Shown in pieces: positions 5,970 to 7,357 of a DNA stretch of 7,357 nucleotides. Each line of letters begins with the position of its first letter. Positions within the stretch are counted from its first letter, which is position 1. The position numbers were made by a program, and so were the translations under genes. The notes under the pieces were generated by a model. The model was not told where the DNA came from. It saw nothing but the letters and a program-made list of their open reading frames with translations, and did not search any database. The DNA comes from Defluviitaleaceae bacterium (lineage in GTDB: Bacteria > Bacillota > Clostridia > Lachnospirales > WRAX01): the NCBI GenBank assembly GCA_009784355.1, contig WRBU01000051.1:1-7357 (forward strand), read 5' to 3'.

Positions 5970-6902
5970 ATGTCAACATCGATAATACAAGTAAAGAACT
6001 TTACAAAGCGGTACGGCGATTTTGTTGCGGTCAACAATATCAGCTTTGAAGTAGAGCGTGGCAGTATTTTCGCCTTTTTAGGCCCAAATGGGGCTGGAAA
6101 ATCAACCACAATAAATACGCTGTGCACCATTTTTGAAAAAACTGAGGGCGAACTTTTAATAGACGGACATGATGTAACAAGCGAAAAAAATGCCGTCCGT
6201 GCCGCCATTGGTGTTGTTTTTCAAGACTCCACTTTGGACACTAAAATGACAGTAGAAGAAAATTTAAAAATGCACTGTGTTTTTTACAAAGTTCCAAAGG
6301 AAGAAATTGAAGAGCGTATCGAATTTGTGCTAGAGCTTGTGGAGCTTACAAAATGGCGCAAAAAGATGGTTGGTGCGCTGTCTGGAGGGATGAAGCGCAG
6401 GGTAGAAATTGCCCGTGGGCTTATTCACTATCCAAAGGTGCTGTTTTTGGACGAACCCACAACAGGACTTGACCCCCAAACCCGCTTGCACATTTGGGAG
6501 TATGTGGTGAAATTGCAAAAAGAGAAAAATATCACCATTTTCTTAACCACCCACTACATGGATGAGGCGGAAGTTTGCGACCAAGTAGCCATTATGGACC
6601 ACGGTACAATCATCGCTCACGACACCCCCTTTAACTTGAAGAAAAAATATACCAAAGACCGTGCTTACATCACCACAACAAACGATGCAGAATTGGAAGC
6701 TACCTTGAAAGAGCAAGCCATGAATTTTGAGCGGCGTGAAAAATATTATCGTGTGGATGTGGACGACAATGCGAAACTGCTATCGGTTCTCTCTGCTTGC
6801 CAAAATGATATTGTGGATTTGGAAGTGAGAAAAGGCACGCTAAATGACGTGTTTTTAGAAATAACTGGAAGAGAAATACGAGATGAAGGGGAGGCAAAAT
6901 AA
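5970..6902 (+). CDS. ABC-2 exporter ATP-binding protein, DrrA (daunorubicin-resistance) type
   Basis: A 310-residue ATPase subunit of an ABC-2 efflux system. Motifs are complete: Walker A GPNGAGKST (38-46), Q-loop VFQD (Q85), signature LSGGMKRR (137-144), Walker B VLFLDEPTTGLDP with D161 and E162, and switch histidine H195 in TTHYMDEAE. The SGGMKRRVEIARGL wording is typical of the DrrA family. After the nucleotide-binding domain (about 1-225), residues 230-305 match the small C-terminal DUF4162-like extension, ending in LNDVFLEITGREIRD as in DrrA relatives. The start ATG has a good ribosome binding site, AAGGAGAAG ending at 5967. The gene overlaps the start of the permease gene by one base (TAATG), so the two subunits are translationally coupled. 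Family members export drugs, lipids or polysaccharide precursors; the substrate cannot be told from this sequence. This is not the partner of the FtsX permease upstream. Confidence 0.93.
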   Translation: MSTSIIQVKNFTKRYGDFVAVNNISFEVERGSIFAFLGPNGAGKSTTINTLCTIFEKTEGELLIDGHDVTSEKNAVRAAIGVVFQDSTLDTKMTVEENLKMHCVFYKVPKEEIEERIEFVLELVELTKWRKKMVGALSGGMKRRVEIARGLIHYPKVLFLDEPTTGLDPQTRLHIWEYVVKLQKEKNITIFLTTHYMDEAEVCDQVAIMDHGTIIAHDTPFNLKKKYTKDRAYITTTNDAELEATLKEQAMNFERREKYYRVDVDDNAKLLSVLSACQNDIVDLEVRKGTLNDVFLEITGREIRDEGEAK

Positions 6903-7357
6903 TGAGTGTAATAATGTCATTGGCGGGGCGTAATCTTAAAATTTTTTGGCGTAACAAGCCCGCTTTAATCCTTAATTTAGCCATCCCTTTCTTTTTCATC
7001 TTTGTTTTTGGTGAAATGTTTGCCATTGCGGGTATGGATGGCGGTCAGCAATATATGCTTGCGGGTATTATAGCCGCAACAATGTTTGAATCTTCCGTAC
7101 GTGTTTCCTCCCGCACCATAGAGGATATGTCATCAGGCTTTATGAAAGAGGTGCTTGTTTCGCCAATACCACGAGCACAAGTGGCTATTGGTCAATTTGT
7201 GTCCTCTGCTATAATTTCTGCAGTGCAAGGTACACTTATACTTGTGGCTGGCGTGTTTATTTTGGGCTACCGCATTACAACGCCTGTAACTATCCTTTGG
7301 TCAGTTATCGCAATGCTTTTTATTGGCATTGTCTTTGCGGGTTTTGGGCTTATGATG
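6902..7357 (+). CDS. ABC-2 type permease, DrrB type (3' end missing)
   Basis: The first 152 codons of an open frame that runs off the window; relatives are usually about 240-280 residues, so roughly 100 residues are missing. It starts MSVIMSLAGRNLKIFW, with a short N-terminal cytoplasmic helix. A first membrane helix follows near 20-42 (ALILNLAIPFFFIFVFG), then hydrophobic stretches near 52-66, 98-122 and 132-150. The sequence between helices, SSRTIEDMSSGFMKEVLVSP, is the characteristic ABC-2 stretch (charged, then a glycine, then a K-E-x-L-x-SP motif). ATG 6902 overlaps the DrrA-type stop, with ribosome binding site AAGGGGAGG at 6886-6894, seven bases upstream. It forms the channel half of the exporter with the preceding ATPase. 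Truncation is due to the window edge, not to a mutation. Confidence 0.92.
   Translation, partial: MSVIMSLAGRNLKIFWRNKPALILNLAIPFFFIFVFGEMFAIAGMDGGQQYMLAGIIAATMFESSVRVSSRTIEDMSSGFMKEVLVSPIPRAQVAIGQFVSSAIISAVQGTLILVAGVFILGYRITTPVTILWSVIAMLFIGIVFAGFGLMM

Noticed and set aside
5855..6049. Small plus-strand open frame (64 codons) starting inside the inverted-repeat element
   Set aside because: Its first part is simply a translation of the hairpin sequence and its last part overlaps the DrrA-type gene out of frame. It has no ribosome binding site.

Overview
The window looks like chromosomal DNA of a low-GC Gram-positive anaerobe, most likely a member of the Clostridia. This is inferred from AT-rich genes, mostly strong purine-rich ribosome binding sites, a lipoprotein signal, GTG starts, and gene families common in that class. 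All seven supported genes are on the + strand, in three groups. No tRNA, rRNA, transposase or CRISPR array is visible.

Left edge (1-164): a perfect 14-bp tandem array (8 full units plus 11 bases) that probably continues outside the window. It sits just upstream of a two-gene signalling cassette: a small V4R-domain (4-vinyl reductase type) ligand-binding protein (165-695) and a soluble HAMP-like/PAS/GGDEF diguanylate cyclase (695-1948). The stop and start codons of the two share one base. The simplest reading is a sensor plus cyclic-di-GMP synthase, with the small-molecule input domain on a separate polypeptide. A strong hairpin terminator (1976-2013) closes this unit.

Middle (2043-5831): a small GIN-domain (DUF2807) beta-helix lipoprotein, then a MacB/LolD/BceA-like ABC ATPase and a large duplicated FtsX-type permease. 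Spacing is tight, so they probably form one operon: a mechanotransmission-type ABC system with a surface-anchored lipoprotein. The substrate is unknown.

Right (5832-7357): a 138-bp gap is mostly occupied by a ~104-bp imperfect inverted-repeat element with an inner perfect hairpin, which resembles a MITE or a structured RNA. It is followed by a DrrA-type ABC ATPase (5970-6902) overlapping by one base the start of an ABC-2 (DrrB-type) permease cut off by the window end. This is a second, mechanistically different exporter.

The observations most worth a second look are the tandem array in front of the V4R/GGDEF pair, that pair itself, the inverted-repeat element between the two ABC systems, and the coupling of the GIN lipoprotein to a MacB-like transporter. 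I see no unmistakably new system; functional links between the three groups are not shown by the sequence.
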